Positions 42,993-51,567 are shown, counted from the stretch's first letter. The stretch is 64,000 nucleotides of DNA from Candidatus Omnitrophota bacterium (GCA_030698625.1 JAUYMS010000035.1:185893-249892), one strand, 5' to 3'. The notes: generated by a model from the sequence alone, not told the origin. Program-made: numbers and translations.

Positions 42993-43385
42993 ATGAAGAT
43001 CGGCAGTTGGCTTGCAGTCATAGTATTGGTCTTATTCGCAGTGCCTGCCCCAAGTTCGGTGGTCTTTGCAAAAGATAAGAAGAGCGAGGACGAGAAGAAG
43101 AGCGAGGATGAGAAGAAAAGCGAAAAGGGAAAGGAAGATGAGGAAAAGAGTTCCTTTTTCCGGATTGGCGAAGAGGATGGCGGGGAGAAGGCCGATCTTG
43201 AAGACGACGAGCAGGAACAGCTTGAAAAGCTCAAGAAACAGATTGAACAGATTAATAGGAGTGTGACTGCAGCGCGAACGGCGCAGCAAGCCCGCAAAGC
43301 AACCGATGCCGCACGGGTCGCCAATACGACCCAGCAATTAAAAGCGGTCAAGGAAGTCAGCAATTTAAGGCGCTATAAGTTTTAG
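42993..43385 (+). CDS. Exported highly charged coiled-coil protein
   Basis: A 130-residue protein with a signal peptide (cleavage near VVFAKD). The mature N-terminus is a Lys/Ser/Glu/Asp tandem repeat (KKSEDE units), followed by an acidic stretch and a predicted coiled coil (QLEKLKKQIEQINRSVTAA and on). No family is recognised. AGGAG lies 8 nt before ATG 42993, which is preferred over TTG 42987. The extreme composition suggests a structural or envelope-spanning role rather than an enzyme. Confidence 0.6.
   Translation: MKIGSWLAVIVLVLFAVPAPSSVVFAKDKKSEDEKKSEDEKKSEKGKEDEEKSSFFRIGEEDGGEKADLEDDEQEQLEKLKKQIEQINRSVTAARTAQQARKATDAARVANTTQQLKAVKEVSNLRRYKF
43077..43112 (+). repeat. 18-bp tandem repeat in the KSE-repeat gene
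   Basis: Two 18-bp units AAGAAGAGCGAGGAYGAG in tandem, differing at one silent position, with a degenerate third unit after 43113. They encode KKSEDE repeats; slippage could change the copy number in frame. Confidence 0.7.
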
Positions 43386-43439
43386 CTTCAAGTTTTATTC
43401 AATCCTGCCGGCCTATCCGCCCGTTCAGCAGTCCGTGTT

Positions 43440-44075
43440 ATGATTTCGATCGTTGCTGAATCACTTGAACAATATGCCGCAAGCCACACCGGCGAAGTGT
43501 CGGAAGTCCTCAAGGCCTTAGAGCAGGAGACTTACGCCAAAACAGACCTGCCTCAGATGCTCGTCGGGCATGTCGAAAGCAGACTGCTAAGCTTTCTTGT
43601 CAAGGTTTCGGGTGCGAGACGTATCCTGGAGATAGGGACCTTCACGGGATACAGTGCCTTGGCGATGGCTGAGGCCCTGCCTGAAGGAGGCGAAGTCGTC
43701 ACCTGCGACACTAACGAGACGACGGTCGAAATTGCTCGCCGCTTCTGGTCTAAGAGTCTCCACGGGAAAAAGATCACCTTTAAGCTCGGACCGGCTCTCG
43801 AGACCCTCGCGGTATTGGAAGGCCCTTTTGACATGGTGTTTATCGATGCGGACAAAGAAAATTATACTCGCTATTGGGAGGCTTGCCTGCCCAAATTGCC
43901 GCAGGGCGGACTCATCGTTGCCGATAATGTTCTATGGAGCGGACGTGTCTTGAGTCCGAAAGAATCATCGGACAAGGCAATCGTCGCTTTTAACAAGCAT
44001 GCGAAGGCGGATCTGCGGACCGAAGTCGTTATGCTGACCGTTCGTGACGGGATTCTGTTGGCGCGAAAAAAATAG
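43440..44075 (+). CDS. SAM-dependent O-methyltransferase, caffeoyl-CoA type
   Basis: A 211-residue class I methyltransferase of the O-methyltransferase 3 family (caffeoyl-CoA OMT and the bacterial TylE/YrrM types). Motif I is ILEIGTFTGYSALAMA near residue 62, followed by VTCDTN, the metal-binding FDMVFIDADKENY near 138 and LIVADNVLWSGRV near 165. Length is typical. It probably needs a divalent metal and methylates a vicinal diol. The acceptor is unknown and the neighbours give no clue. No Shine-Dalgarno site is visible. Confidence 0.9.
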   Translation: MISIVAESLEQYAASHTGEVSEVLKALEQETYAKTDLPQMLVGHVESRLLSFLVKVSGARRILEIGTFTGYSALAMAEALPEGGEVVTCDTNETTVEIARRFWSKSLHGKKITFKLGPALETLAVLEGPFDMVFIDADKENYTRYWEACLPKLPQGGLIVADNVLWSGRVLSPKESSDKAIVAFNKHAKADLRTEVVMLTVRDGILLARKK

Positions 44076-44095
44076 ATTCGAAACCGGGGAATGAC

Positions 44096-44548
44096 ATGTC
44101 ATCGCGGCATATTTTTAGGCCTCGTCTTAGACTGTTAATCGACATTCTGCTGTACATGAATGTTGCGGTACTGTTCGTGTTGGGGCTTCGTCTGCTGCCC
44201 ATCAGAATCGGCGTGGCCGTTCAGGTGGTGCTCAATATCCTTGTCATTGCGGCCTGGTTTACGGTTATTAGCTATTATTTTTCAGTCGAGTTTTCCCAGA
44301 GTAAGATCTACGGCCCTGATTGGGGGCCGAGACGAGCCTCGCTCTCATTAACACAGGTCAATCACGACCGCTTCGAACACCGGACTTGGTTTTCCCGATG
44401 GGTTTGCCGCCGGGTCTGGGCCCTTGATGGAAAGACAAAGGTGTGTCTCTGGCGCCCGTTTCTAGGGAAAAATCAAATGCGGGCGATTTTAGATGTCATC
44501 TATCAGTTTCCGCTGCGCGAGGCTGCGGGCCGCAAGGGCACGCCGTAG
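44096..44548 (+). CDS. Hypothetical membrane protein
   Basis: A 150-residue protein with two hydrophobic helices (about residues 12-34 and 38-62) and a basic C-terminal domain of about 85 residues, rich in Arg and Trp, resembling small membrane proteins with a PH-like tail. No family is recognised. It starts 20 bp after the methyltransferase stop and is followed 8 bp later by a small exported protein; these genes may form one transcript. Confidence 0.55.
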   Translation: MSSRHIFRPRLRLLIDILLYMNVAVLFVLGLRLLPIRIGVAVQVVLNILVIAAWFTVISYYFSVEFSQSKIYGPDWGPRRASLSLTQVNHDRFEHRTWFSRWVCRRVWALDGKTKVCLWRPFLGKNQMRAILDVIYQFPLREAAGRKGTP

Positions 44549-44556
44549 TCCATCTC

Positions 44557-44880
44557 ATGCGAGCGATTCTCTTTTTTATCATTCTGGGGATTTTTTCTGC
44601 GCAAGGGGTGTCGGCATATCCGCAGGGCAGCGCGGGCAGCGTAAAGAATCGCGGCGGTGACGCCGTAAGGATTCGTGTCGAAGACGGTAACGGAGATTAT
44701 CAGTGGGTAACGCTGCCGCCGCGTGTCACTTATGATTTACCGGAGGGGACGAGGGCTCTAGCTGTTTACCCGCATGTTAAAGCTGCGAAAGGCACGGGTG
44801 AGCCGGTAAGTGTTTCGTTGTGGCGCCCAAACGGAGACCGCGTGGAAATTAAGAAATTTGCTCATCGTCATGAATGGTAA
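44557..44880 (+). CDS. Small exported protein of unknown function
   Basis: A 107-residue protein: a signal peptide (residues 1-20, cleavage near VSA) and a short beta-rich mature domain containing two tryptophans, ending in HRHEW. A longer open frame from 44443 overlaps the previous gene and lacks a signal sequence, so ATG 44557 is preferred. No homology is recognised. Its stop overlaps the start of the YkgJ-like gene by 7 bp. Confidence 0.5.
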   Translation: MRAILFFIILGIFSAQGVSAYPQGSAGSVKNRGGDAVRIRVEDGNGDYQWVTLPPRVTYDLPEGTRALAVYPHVKAAKGTGEPVSVSLWRPNGDRVEIKKFAHRHEW

Positions 44881-45335
44881 AGAGACGTATAATGCCGGAC
44901 CCTGTATTGCCTGATACTCATAGGAAATTAGATAAAAAAGATCCGAATCCTTGTGCCGGCTGCAGCAACTGCTGCGAGTACATGTCGTTGGAGATCGATA
45001 AGCCCACCACGGTAACTGAGGCCGATCAGATTCTGTGGTATCTGCTTCATAAGGACGTGTGGGTTTACGTTGAAGGTAATTACGACTGGTATGTTCAATT
45101 CAATACGCCGTGTGAGAAATTGCACAACTACCGCTGCCAGGTTTACGAAAATCGCCCTATGATATGCCGTAAATACGAGCCCGTCTCCTGTTTGCGTTAT
45201 GGCGGAGACTCCACAGAAAAGTACCTTTTCAAGAACGATGTGGACTACCTGCGCTACCTCGCGGCAAGAAAGCCCAAGTTGTTCAAAGGGCTGAGCGAGA
45301 AGATCGGCATTACTTTGGAATCTATCGGGAAGTAG
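44874..45335 (+). CDS. YkgJ-family zinc/iron-chelating cysteine-cluster protein
   Basis: A 153-residue protein of the YkgJ (CxxCxxCC) family. NPCAGCSNCCEYM near residues 22-34 supplies the cysteine cluster, and two further cysteines occur in CQVYENRPMICRKYE near 90-105, the standard arrangement. Members are thought to coordinate zinc or an iron-sulfur cluster, but their reaction is not established. ATG 44874 overlaps the upstream stop; ATG 44892 is an alternative. Confidence 0.8.
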   Translation: MVKRRIMPDPVLPDTHRKLDKKDPNPCAGCSNCCEYMSLEIDKPTTVTEADQILWYLLHKDVWVYVEGNYDWYVQFNTPCEKLHNYRCQVYENRPMICRKYEPVSCLRYGGDSTEKYLFKNDVDYLRYLAARKPKLFKGLSEKIGITLESIGK

Positions 45336-45339
45336 ACCT

Positions 45340-46119
45340 ATGTCGACACGCCGGCCTGTCTTGAAATCCTTTTTTTGGAGCTTCCTCGGTGTCGCCGTCG
45401 TCGGCGGCGCATTTCTTCTTTACGTCGATATGATGCACACTTCGACTCCTATCCCTGTTCCCGAACGTCCCGTTGAAGGCTCGATTCAGCCGCCGCCCAC
45501 GGCGGACGACGTTGTCCTGCCGCTTGACTTTGAGAGCACCCCTTTCGGCGATGTGTGGCAGGAGAGGATTTTTGAAGGGAAAACATTTTATGAGATCCTT
45601 GAGGATGAAAATGGGGAGCGCGTTCTTCATGGTTTGAGTCAAGCGGCCTCGTCGGGGCTATTGAGAAAAGTCGATCTGCCAGACGGGACCCGCGCGACAC
45701 TCAACTGGGAGTGGAAGGTGACGCAGTTTCCCGTGAACAAGGAAAGCGAAGTGCTGGGACGCAAGAAGGACGACGATTTTGCCGCACGCGTTTATGCTAT
45801 TTTTGAAGGCCGGTTGCCCTTTGTTCCGGAGGTGCTTCAGTATGTGTGGGATGACCGTTTCTCGGAGGGGACAAAGGGGCAGAGCCCCTATGGGAAAGGG
45901 GTTAAGATTATCGTAGTACAAAACTCCGGACAACACGCCGGAGAATGGGTCAAAGAGTCACGCGATGTCCTCAAGGATTTTGAAATGCTTTTTGGCAGAA
46001 AACCGAGGCATGGTTTGGGAGCGGTCGCCATTGTGGTGGATGCCGACAATACCCACTCCGAGGCGGAAGCGTACTTTCGAAATTTTACGATCACCTTTCC
46101 CCGCCAACCCGCTGAGTAG
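45340..46119 (+). CDS. DUF3047 family protein, membrane-anchored
   Basis: A 259-residue protein with one N-terminal hydrophobic helix (about 10-31) and an exported beta-rich DUF3047 domain. Recognisable blocks are DFAARVYAIFEGRL, QYVWDD and VVDADNTHSEAEAYF, the last being the conserved C-terminal part of the family. Function is unknown. It begins 4 bp after the YkgJ-like gene and is probably cotranscribed. Confidence 0.75.
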   Translation: MSTRRPVLKSFFWSFLGVAVVGGAFLLYVDMMHTSTPIPVPERPVEGSIQPPPTADDVVLPLDFESTPFGDVWQERIFEGKTFYEILEDENGERVLHGLSQAASSGLLRKVDLPDGTRATLNWEWKVTQFPVNKESEVLGRKKDDDFAARVYAIFEGRLPFVPEVLQYVWDDRFSEGTKGQSPYGKGVKIIVVQNSGQHAGEWVKESRDVLKDFEMLFGRKPRHGLGAVAIVVDADNTHSEAEAYFRNFTITFPRQPAE

Positions 46120-46130
46120 GCTTGGCACCC

Positions 46131-46550
46131 ATGCGTTCGATCCGCTTTCGCGTCTGGCATTACGGGGAAAGAAAAATGTACTTCTGCGGCTATCAGAAAC
46201 TATTCGCAATCCTCTTGTGCGATGACGATCACGGCACCAACGAGGGGCGCGGTCTCCCCGTTAAGAGGGCCCGCTACGACGAATGCGAAATGTTGGAAGC
46301 GGCCGGGCTCATCGACAATAGCGGTTGTGAGATTTTTGAAGGAGATATCGTCCGTTTGAATTGGCAGGGGCGCGAGGCCGTGGAGGTCGTCGCTCAGATC
46401 CCCGACATGTTTCGTTCCCGCGGGCTCCATCAGTTGCAGGTTCTTCTCGATAAGCACGCAATCGCCGACGGGGATGAAACCCTTTGCCTGACCGTCCTTG
46501 GAAACCAATATGAACACCCCTCTCTCATAGCCCATACGGCTTCGTCTTGA
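46131..46550 (+). CDS. YopX-domain protein
   Basis: A 139-residue protein resembling the phage YopX domain: an N-terminal IRFRVWHYGERKMYFCGYQ, a central AGLIDNSGCEIFEGDIV and a C-terminal LTVLGNQYEHPSLI are the three family blocks. YopX proteins are usually encoded by phages of Firmicutes and have no defined function. No phage genes surround it here. ATG 46131 is preferred to TTG 46122 because homology begins there. Confidence 0.7.
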   Translation: MRSIRFRVWHYGERKMYFCGYQKLFAILLCDDDHGTNEGRGLPVKRARYDECEMLEAAGLIDNSGCEIFEGDIVRLNWQGREAVEVVAQIPDMFRSRGLHQLQVLLDKHAIADGDETLCLTVLGNQYEHPSLIAHTASS

Positions 46551-46555
46551 TCAAG

Positions 46556-47566
46556 ATGCTCCGTAAGTTAATCGCACTTTCCGTTGTTACGATGATGACC
46601 CTGCTACTCCTGGAAGTTCTGAGCCGGCAGTTTTTAAGGGACTATGCCCTGCCCGCCCGCTTTGTCGCCCGAGTTGAGAATTGGCATTACAACTACCGGA
46701 ACCCTCAAGAATATCAGTTTTCTAAAGAATTGGGCTATGAACCCATTCCCGGCGGTTTCTATTACAATGATTGGGGAGTTCTTCGTAACGACCTCAGTCT
46801 TGAAAATGAAAGCGGCGTCCGGCGCATTTTATTTCTCGGGGATTCGGTCACGCGGCGGCGGATTTACATCGACAGGCTTGAAACCCTGCTCAAGGCGGAT
46901 TATCCCGAGAGCCGCTTCGACATCTGGAATGCCGCCGTGGAAGGATACAATGCGGTTCAGTACAGCCGCTACTACCGGCGCCAGGCAGCCGCGATTAAGC
47001 CCGACCTGTGTGTGGTTGGTTTTCACATGAACGACTTTACTTCAACCCCGGTGGCCTTTCACGATGAGGAGCGCCTCGTTGTTTTTAGCCCGGGAAGAAG
47101 CATTTATAAGACCGGCTTGTACCACCCGTGGTTGTTCGAGCACTCCACATTTTATCGTGTGACCCTCATGGTCCTGGAAGAGCGCCTCTTTAAAAGCGAG
47201 CAGTTTCACCGGGAGATTTATGAGGATACACTGCAGGCGCTCCGGGACATCAAGCGTATCAGCCGTAAAAACGGAACCGAAGTCGTTATCCTGGTCCTGC
47301 CCTACATCAAGCCGCTGTTAGAATACTCGGCCGTGGAACAGGAGAATTACCGCGGGCTCCTGTCTTTTCTGCAAGAAGAACAGATCCCTTATCTTGATCT
47401 GCATCCGGTATTCGAACAGACGGGGTGGGATCAGATTCGCGGTCGAGCCGGAGACGGACTCACCGATGGGCCCAAGGACCCGTGGCATCCGAGCGGAACC
47501 GGCCATGAAAAGATCGGAGATGTGCTCTTCGGTTATCTTTCGCGTAATTGGCTAAGCGAGGCTTAA
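46556..47566 (+). CDS. SGNH/GDSL-like hydrolase, membrane-anchored or exported
   Basis: A 336-residue protein with an N-terminal hydrophobic helix (residues 4-22) and an SGNH-hydrolase-like domain. Block I is ILFLGDSVTRR near residue 97, block III is GFHMNDF near 160, and block V is DPWHPSGTGHEKIGDVL with the Asp/His pair near 310. Such enzymes are esterases acting on acetylated sugars or lipids. The start may be TTG 46547, which overlaps the preceding stop as TTGA, or ATG 46556. The gene converges with the lipoprotein gene and overlaps it by 4 bp. Confidence 0.75.
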   Translation: MLRKLIALSVVTMMTLLLLEVLSRQFLRDYALPARFVARVENWHYNYRNPQEYQFSKELGYEPIPGGFYYNDWGVLRNDLSLENESGVRRILFLGDSVTRRRIYIDRLETLLKADYPESRFDIWNAAVEGYNAVQYSRYYRRQAAAIKPDLCVVGFHMNDFTSTPVAFHDEERLVVFSPGRSIYKTGLYHPWLFEHSTFYRVTLMVLEERLFKSEQFHREIYEDTLQALRDIKRISRKNGTEVVILVLPYIKPLLEYSAVEQENYRGLLSFLQEEQIPYLDLHPVFEQTGWDQIRGRAGDGLTDGPKDPWHPSGTGHEKIGDVLFGYLSRNWLSEA

Positions 47567-47940
47567 GCCGGGGTCGTTTTCTTCAGGAAAAACCAGATCT
47601 TACTTTGGATATTGTCGGGGTAGGCTGAGGATGTGATGGCCTTGACGATCTCGAATTCGCGGCTCTGCTGCGGGTAGAGCTCTTCGGTAATATCGAAATT
47701 GTGCACTGCAAACGGCAGTCCCTCTGTTTCTAACGCAACTTCTCCGGAAATACGGTGTGCCGTGCGCGTCGTGTTGTTACGCACAATGCCCCGCATGGTC
47801 AAGATGAGCTCCGTTCCGTCTCTGCGCAGATCGTACTCCCGGTTCACGAGGGCGACCCCATGTTTGGAATCAACGGGAACGGCCGAGGAGCAGGAGGCCA
47901 GAAGCGGAAGCATTAAAAAAACCATGAGGAGTCGATTCAT
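47563..47940 (-). CDS. Small lipoprotein of unknown function
   Basis: A 125-residue protein with a lipoprotein signal peptide; the lipobox is LLASC with Cys at residue 17. The mature domain is beta-rich and ends in FFLKKTTPA. It resembles FxLYD-type or immunoglobulin-like small domains, but no family is recognised. Serine after the lipidated cysteine suggests an outer-membrane destination under the E. coli rule, which may not apply here. Confidence 0.6.
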   Translation of the reverse strand: MNRLLMVFLMLPLLASCSSAVPVDSKHGVALVNREYDLRRDGTELILTMRGIVRNNTTRTAHRISGEVALETEGLPFAVHNFDITEELYPQQSREFEIVKAITSSAYPDNIQSKIWFFLKKTTPA

Positions 47941-48050
47941 ATAAGGAATTGATCGTCACGTGTCCGGTACGACTTGAAGGGAAAATTACGCCGCCAGAGG
48001 CCTATTTTGCAACCCGGCGCTACAGCTTGAGATACGAAAAATCTCAGGAA

Positions 48051-48079
48051 TTGGCAAGGGGCCCGGAGTAGTGTAAAAT
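48051..48079 (+). promoter_or_regulatory. Consensus-like promoter with leaderless spacing
   Basis: TTGGCA (48051-48056), a 17-bp spacer and TAAAAT (48074-48079), preceded by TG, end 6 nt before ATG 48086. There is no ribosome-binding site. This is the clearest leaderless-type promoter in the window. Confidence 0.6.
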
Positions 48080-48085
48080 AAAGCC

Positions 48086-48490
48086 ATGAATTCCCGTGGG
48101 GTCCTCCCCCTCATAATCATTGCGCTCTTCCTCTCTGCCGGTTCGTCTGACGGTTTAGCCGCAGAAGGGCAGGATTGGGTTCAGGCCCTTTCACGCGGCG
48201 CCAACTCGCTGGCCAGGGGAGACTATTCTTCGGCGCTGTATCAGGCCGTTCCATCAGGGAAATACCAGAGCCGCTATGCGCCCCAGGTTGCCTGGAATCA
48301 AAATAATGTCAGTATGCATCAGCCCATCCCCGGATTAAATCGTGTCGGAGGAAACTTTGTGAACCTGAACGGCGGCTATGACGCTCGGGCAAATGTTTCC
48401 CTGAACGGAAGGCCCACGATTAATCAGAGTGCGAATCTGGGAACAAACAACAAGTACTTCAACACGAATACCACCTTTTCACGAAGCTGA
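48086..48490 (+). CDS. Small exported Asn/Gly-rich protein
   Basis: A 134-residue protein with a signal peptide (cleavage near LAAEG). The mature C-terminal half is rich in Asn, Gly and Ser with short beta-like repeats (NLNGGYDARANVSLNG, then INQSANLGTN). No family is recognised. The stop overlaps the diguanylate cyclase ATG by one base, so the two genes are probably coupled and the small protein may be a periplasmic partner of the signalling pathway. Confidence 0.5.
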   Translation: MNSRGVLPLIIIALFLSAGSSDGLAAEGQDWVQALSRGANSLARGDYSSALYQAVPSGKYQSRYAPQVAWNQNNVSMHQPIPGLNRVGGNFVNLNGGYDARANVSLNGRPTINQSANLGTNNKYFNTNTTFSRS

Positions 48491-50154
48491 TGCCCGGCCG
48501 CCCGAAGAAGGATCCCGCCAAGCGACCGTCAAAAGCCGAGCCACAGAGCCCTAGTCCGGCCACGATCGAAAACCTGGAAAGAAAGGTCTTCGATTTCTTC
48601 ACGCTCTCTCAGCTCGGTAAGTCTCTGATTTCAACCCAGGATCTCGATGACTTAGCGCGAATCTTTGTGGCCTCGGTTCATGAAACCAGTAACGCGAGCA
48701 AGGTGGCCTTGTTGATCTACGATGCCGACATTTCCACCTATAAGTACCAGTTCTCGATAGGGCTTTCCGAAGAGAGTGTCAAGGACGTCTTCTTTGCGGA
48801 GGAAGAGGGGCTGTTCTGGCGTGTGCTTAACGGAGGAGAACCGTTTCCCATTCGCGATTCCGCGGGGCAATACCGTTTTCCGCGCGTCGTTCAGAAATTC
48901 AAGTTGGACCGGCTCGATTCGGAGATCTGGGTTCCCTTAATGGTAAAGAATCTGCTTTGCGGGGTGTTGACTCTGGGGAAGAAAAAAGACGACACGCCCT
49001 ACGACGACAAGGAGCTGAGTTTTATTTCTCAGCTGGCGACTCAGGCGGCCGTGGCTATTGACAGCGCGATTCTGGATCAGCAGAAGACGCGGGCGACGAG
49101 GGCCTTGGGCAAGAAGATGGAGAATCTCTCCGTGCTCTATGATGTCTCCCGGGCCATGAATTTTATGAACGATCTGAAGAAGACCCTGCTCCTGATTCTC
49201 GACAAGTCGCGCAGTGCGGTGGGATCCCAAAAGGGTTCGGTGATGCTCCTCAATAAGGAGACCGGCGAACTCGAAGTGACGGTTGTTCGGGGCATTGACG
49301 CGATTACCGAGCGCAAGATCAATGACGGTGAAATGCAGTGTACGAAGATAAAACTGGGTGAGGGCGTTGCCGGCCGGGTTGCCGAGACCGGAGAACATAT
49401 CATTGTCGACGATACGCAGAAGGACAAGCGTTTCAAACAGTCGGCGGCCTCCAATGTGCAGAATATGGTGTGTCTGCCTTTGGTCGCCGAAGGCGACTGC
49501 ATCGGCGTCATGAATATATCGAACAAAAAGGGGGGTGAGCGGTTTACGCAGGACGATGTGAATCTGCTGCTGACCCTGGCTGGGCAAGTCGCGGTTACGA
49601 TCAACAACGCGAATCTCTATCATCTCGCCATTACCGACGGATTAACGCAGTTGTACATCAACCGGTATTTTCGTCAGAAGTTACAGGATGAGATTGCCCG
49701 TTCCAAGCGCTATGAGCACCCCATCTCTTTAATCATGACGGATATCGATCATTTTAAAAAGTTCAACGACACCTATGGGCATCAGCAGGGAGATGCCGTT
49801 TTGGCGATGACCGCCAAACTTTTTCGGCGGGTGACGCGCGAGACCGACATCGCTTGCCGTTATGGCGGTGAAGAGTTTGCGATTATTCTGCCCGAGACCG
49901 CCGAGGACAGTGCGGCGGCCATGGCCGAACGGCTGCGGCGCGAAGTCGAAGTTACCGAATATGCCGGGCTCAAAGGAGAAAAGCTAGGGGTCACGATTTC
50001 TCTCGGGGTATCCACTTACCCGCAACACGGCACGACGACTGAAGAGCTGGTCGAGAAGGCCGACATCGCGCTGTACGCTTCTAAAGCCGGCGGGCGGAAT
50101 TGTTTTCATATCTACGATGAAGGTATGAAGAAAGACGAGCAGCGAAAGCATTGA
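48490..50154 (+). CDS. GAF-GAF-GGDEF diguanylate cyclase
   Basis: A 554-residue cytoplasmic signalling enzyme. Two GAF sensor domains (about residues 35-190 and 215-365) precede a GGDEF domain (about 375-540). The active-site motif is GGEEF at 459-463, with the upstream DIDHFKKFNDTYGHQQGD loop intact. An RETD inhibitory-site motif precedes it by the usual five residues, so it should make c-di-GMP and be product-inhibited. The N-terminal 30 residues are basic and Pro-rich. The next gene starts at TTG within the stop codon (TTGA). Confidence 0.93.
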   Translation: MPGRPKKDPAKRPSKAEPQSPSPATIENLERKVFDFFTLSQLGKSLISTQDLDDLARIFVASVHETSNASKVALLIYDADISTYKYQFSIGLSEESVKDVFFAEEEGLFWRVLNGGEPFPIRDSAGQYRFPRVVQKFKLDRLDSEIWVPLMVKNLLCGVLTLGKKKDDTPYDDKELSFISQLATQAAVAIDSAILDQQKTRATRALGKKMENLSVLYDVSRAMNFMNDLKKTLLLILDKSRSAVGSQKGSVMLLNKETGELEVTVVRGIDAITERKINDGEMQCTKIKLGEGVAGRVAETGEHIIVDDTQKDKRFKQSAASNVQNMVCLPLVAEGDCIGVMNISNKKGGERFTQDDVNLLLTLAGQVAVTINNANLYHLAITDGLTQLYINRYFRQKLQDEIARSKRYEHPISLIMTDIDHFKKFNDTYGHQQGDAVLAMTAKLFRRVTRETDIACRYGGEEFAIILPETAEDSAAAMAERLRREVEVTEYAGLKGEKLGVTISLGVSTYPQHGTTTEELVEKADIALYASKAGGRNCFHIYDEGMKKDEQRKH

Positions 50155-50513
50155 GGATCGGTCTCCTTCTTGCCGCCGTCACCATCGTAGTCCTCATTGA
50201 CTTCGGTCTTAGAGTCCATGAACCGGAGCTTAGTATGAATTCCGAAATTATCGAGCGATCTGAAAAGTACATCGAGGTCTTCGAAGAGAAATCATTTGAA
50301 ACGCTGACGGTGGAGCAGCAGCTCCTCCTTCTGCATTCTTATTACAATACGCGTAATTTCCCCCGGGTGGTGCAAGCCGCTGAACAAATGACCGAAGACC
50401 TGGCAGTATTGCCGGTTGCGCGCCGTGAGGCTTTTATGGGCATGATTGAAGAGGCCCGTCAAAGTCTCGGACGGCCTAGCGGCGGGGACGCGTTAAAAAG
50501 GAGTCTTAAATGA
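50151..50513 (+). CDS. Small membrane-anchored helical protein
   Basis: A 120-residue protein starting at TTG 50151, overlapping the diguanylate cyclase stop by 4 bp. One N-terminal helix (residues 2-20) anchors a helical domain with a TPR-like pattern (LLLLHSYYNTRNFPRVVQAAEQ). No family is recognised. Tight coupling suggests it works with the cyclase, for instance as a scaffold, but there is no direct evidence. The following gene overlaps its stop by ATGA. Confidence 0.5.
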   Translation: MRIGLLLAAVTIVVLIDFGLRVHEPELSMNSEIIERSEKYIEVFEEKSFETLTVEQQLLLLHSYYNTRNFPRVVQAAEQMTEDLAVLPVARREAFMGMIEEARQSLGRPSGGDALKRSLK

Positions 50514-51133
50514 CAACCATGACCGTTGATACACGAACCGATGAATTAAGACAGAAAACCGTGCAAATTGCCCGCAGCCACCGCGCATCCTGGATCGAGC
50601 TGGGCCAGATGCTTTACTCTATCTATAAGGACAAACACTACCGGTCATGGGGCTTTCTGAGTTTTGAAACCTACTGCAAGAAGGAACTCACACTGAAACA
50701 AACGACAGCGGTGAAGCTGCTCAAGTCTTATAGCTTTCTTGAGCGCGAGGAACCGCGCCTGGCAGACCGCAACTTTAGTGATGACGATACCCCCAAGCGG
50801 GTTCCGGAATACGAATCTGTGAATCTCCTGCGGCTCGCAAAGGAGAATAAGCAGCTAACCCCTCAGGATTTCTCCGAGGTGCGTGATTCGGTGATCAATA
50901 ACGCGGTCGAACCCAAAGAGGTCAGGGCCCAGATCAAGAAATTGATCGAAGAAAAAAATCCGCTGACTGCCGCGGAAGAAAAGAAAAACCGGAGGAACAG
51001 TGCTCTTCGCCGCGTGGTAAGTACCCTCTCTATTGCGAAGACGCAGCTTGCCTCAGAGCGGCTGCTGCCGGATTTTCTCCTGAAGCAGATGGGCGATCTG
51101 ATCAGCAAACTGCAGGATCAGATCGAGTCTTAG
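50510..51133 (+). CDS. Hypothetical HTH-like helical protein
   Basis: A 207-residue soluble, mostly helical protein. Residues about 25-75 (WIELGQMLYSIYKDKHYRSW and on to KLLKSYSFL) look like a small helical domain of the type found before ParB/DUF3102-like helix-turn-helix segments, and the C-terminal half is a charged helical region. No named family is recognised. It overlaps the previous gene by 4 bp and continues the operon that begins with the diguanylate cyclase. Confidence 0.5.
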   Translation: MTTMTVDTRTDELRQKTVQIARSHRASWIELGQMLYSIYKDKHYRSWGFLSFETYCKKELTLKQTTAVKLLKSYSFLEREEPRLADRNFSDDDTPKRVPEYESVNLLRLAKENKQLTPQDFSEVRDSVINNAVEPKEVRAQIKKLIEEKNPLTAAEEKKNRRNSALRRVVSTLSIAKTQLASERLLPDFLLKQMGDLISKLQDQIES

Positions 51134-51149
51134 ATCCCGCGTAAAAGCA

Positions 51150-51554
51150 ATGACCTTCGAACGAGACCGCGCTGAAATAACGATTACCGATTTTAGAGAC
51201 AGCATACGCGACGACGTTGCTTACACGATTTGCTTCGACGTGCGGGGCCCGGGCAGGCGGCTTGAAGCCTTGCGCGTTTCTTTCTCCGAAGAATTTATGG
51301 AGCAATATTTTCGCGTTCCGTGGAATAAGGATTTGGCGGCCGAAGAGATGCGCTTGGAGAAGGAAAGAAGAAATCTTTTTGTCGCATGGGGCTTATTGAA
51401 GGTTGAAGAAATGATTAAGAACGGTTTCGAACTGAAGGAAGTTGTGCTCTCTGGCGAATCGGACTTGAAGTGGGCCAGAAAAGTGGAGGCCGCTAAGCTC
51501 CGCTATGCCAGCGAACCGCAAGGCAACGACGTTTTCATTTATCACTTAGGTTAG
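51150..51554 (+). CDS. Hypothetical small cytoplasmic protein
   Basis: A 134-residue protein with no signal peptide or membrane segment. It starts with a beta-rich part (ITITDFRDSIRDDVAYTICF) and contains a charged helix (LEKERRNLFVAWGLLKVEEM). No family is recognised. It follows the preceding gene by 16 bp and precedes the DJ-1 gene by 13 bp, so it is likely in the same transcript. Real coding is supported by this spacing and by the lack of a better overlapping frame. Confidence 0.45.
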   Translation: MTFERDRAEITITDFRDSIRDDVAYTICFDVRGPGRRLEALRVSFSEEFMEQYFRVPWNKDLAAEEMRLEKERRNLFVAWGLLKVEEMIKNGFELKEVVLSGESDLKWARKVEAAKLRYASEPQGNDVFIYHLG

Positions 51555-51567
51555 AAAGGGGAGCGCC

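Noticed and set aside
44888..44893. TATAAT as promoter of the YkgJ-like gene
   Set aside because: It overlaps the alternative start codon and would start transcription inside the gene; it is probably coincidental.
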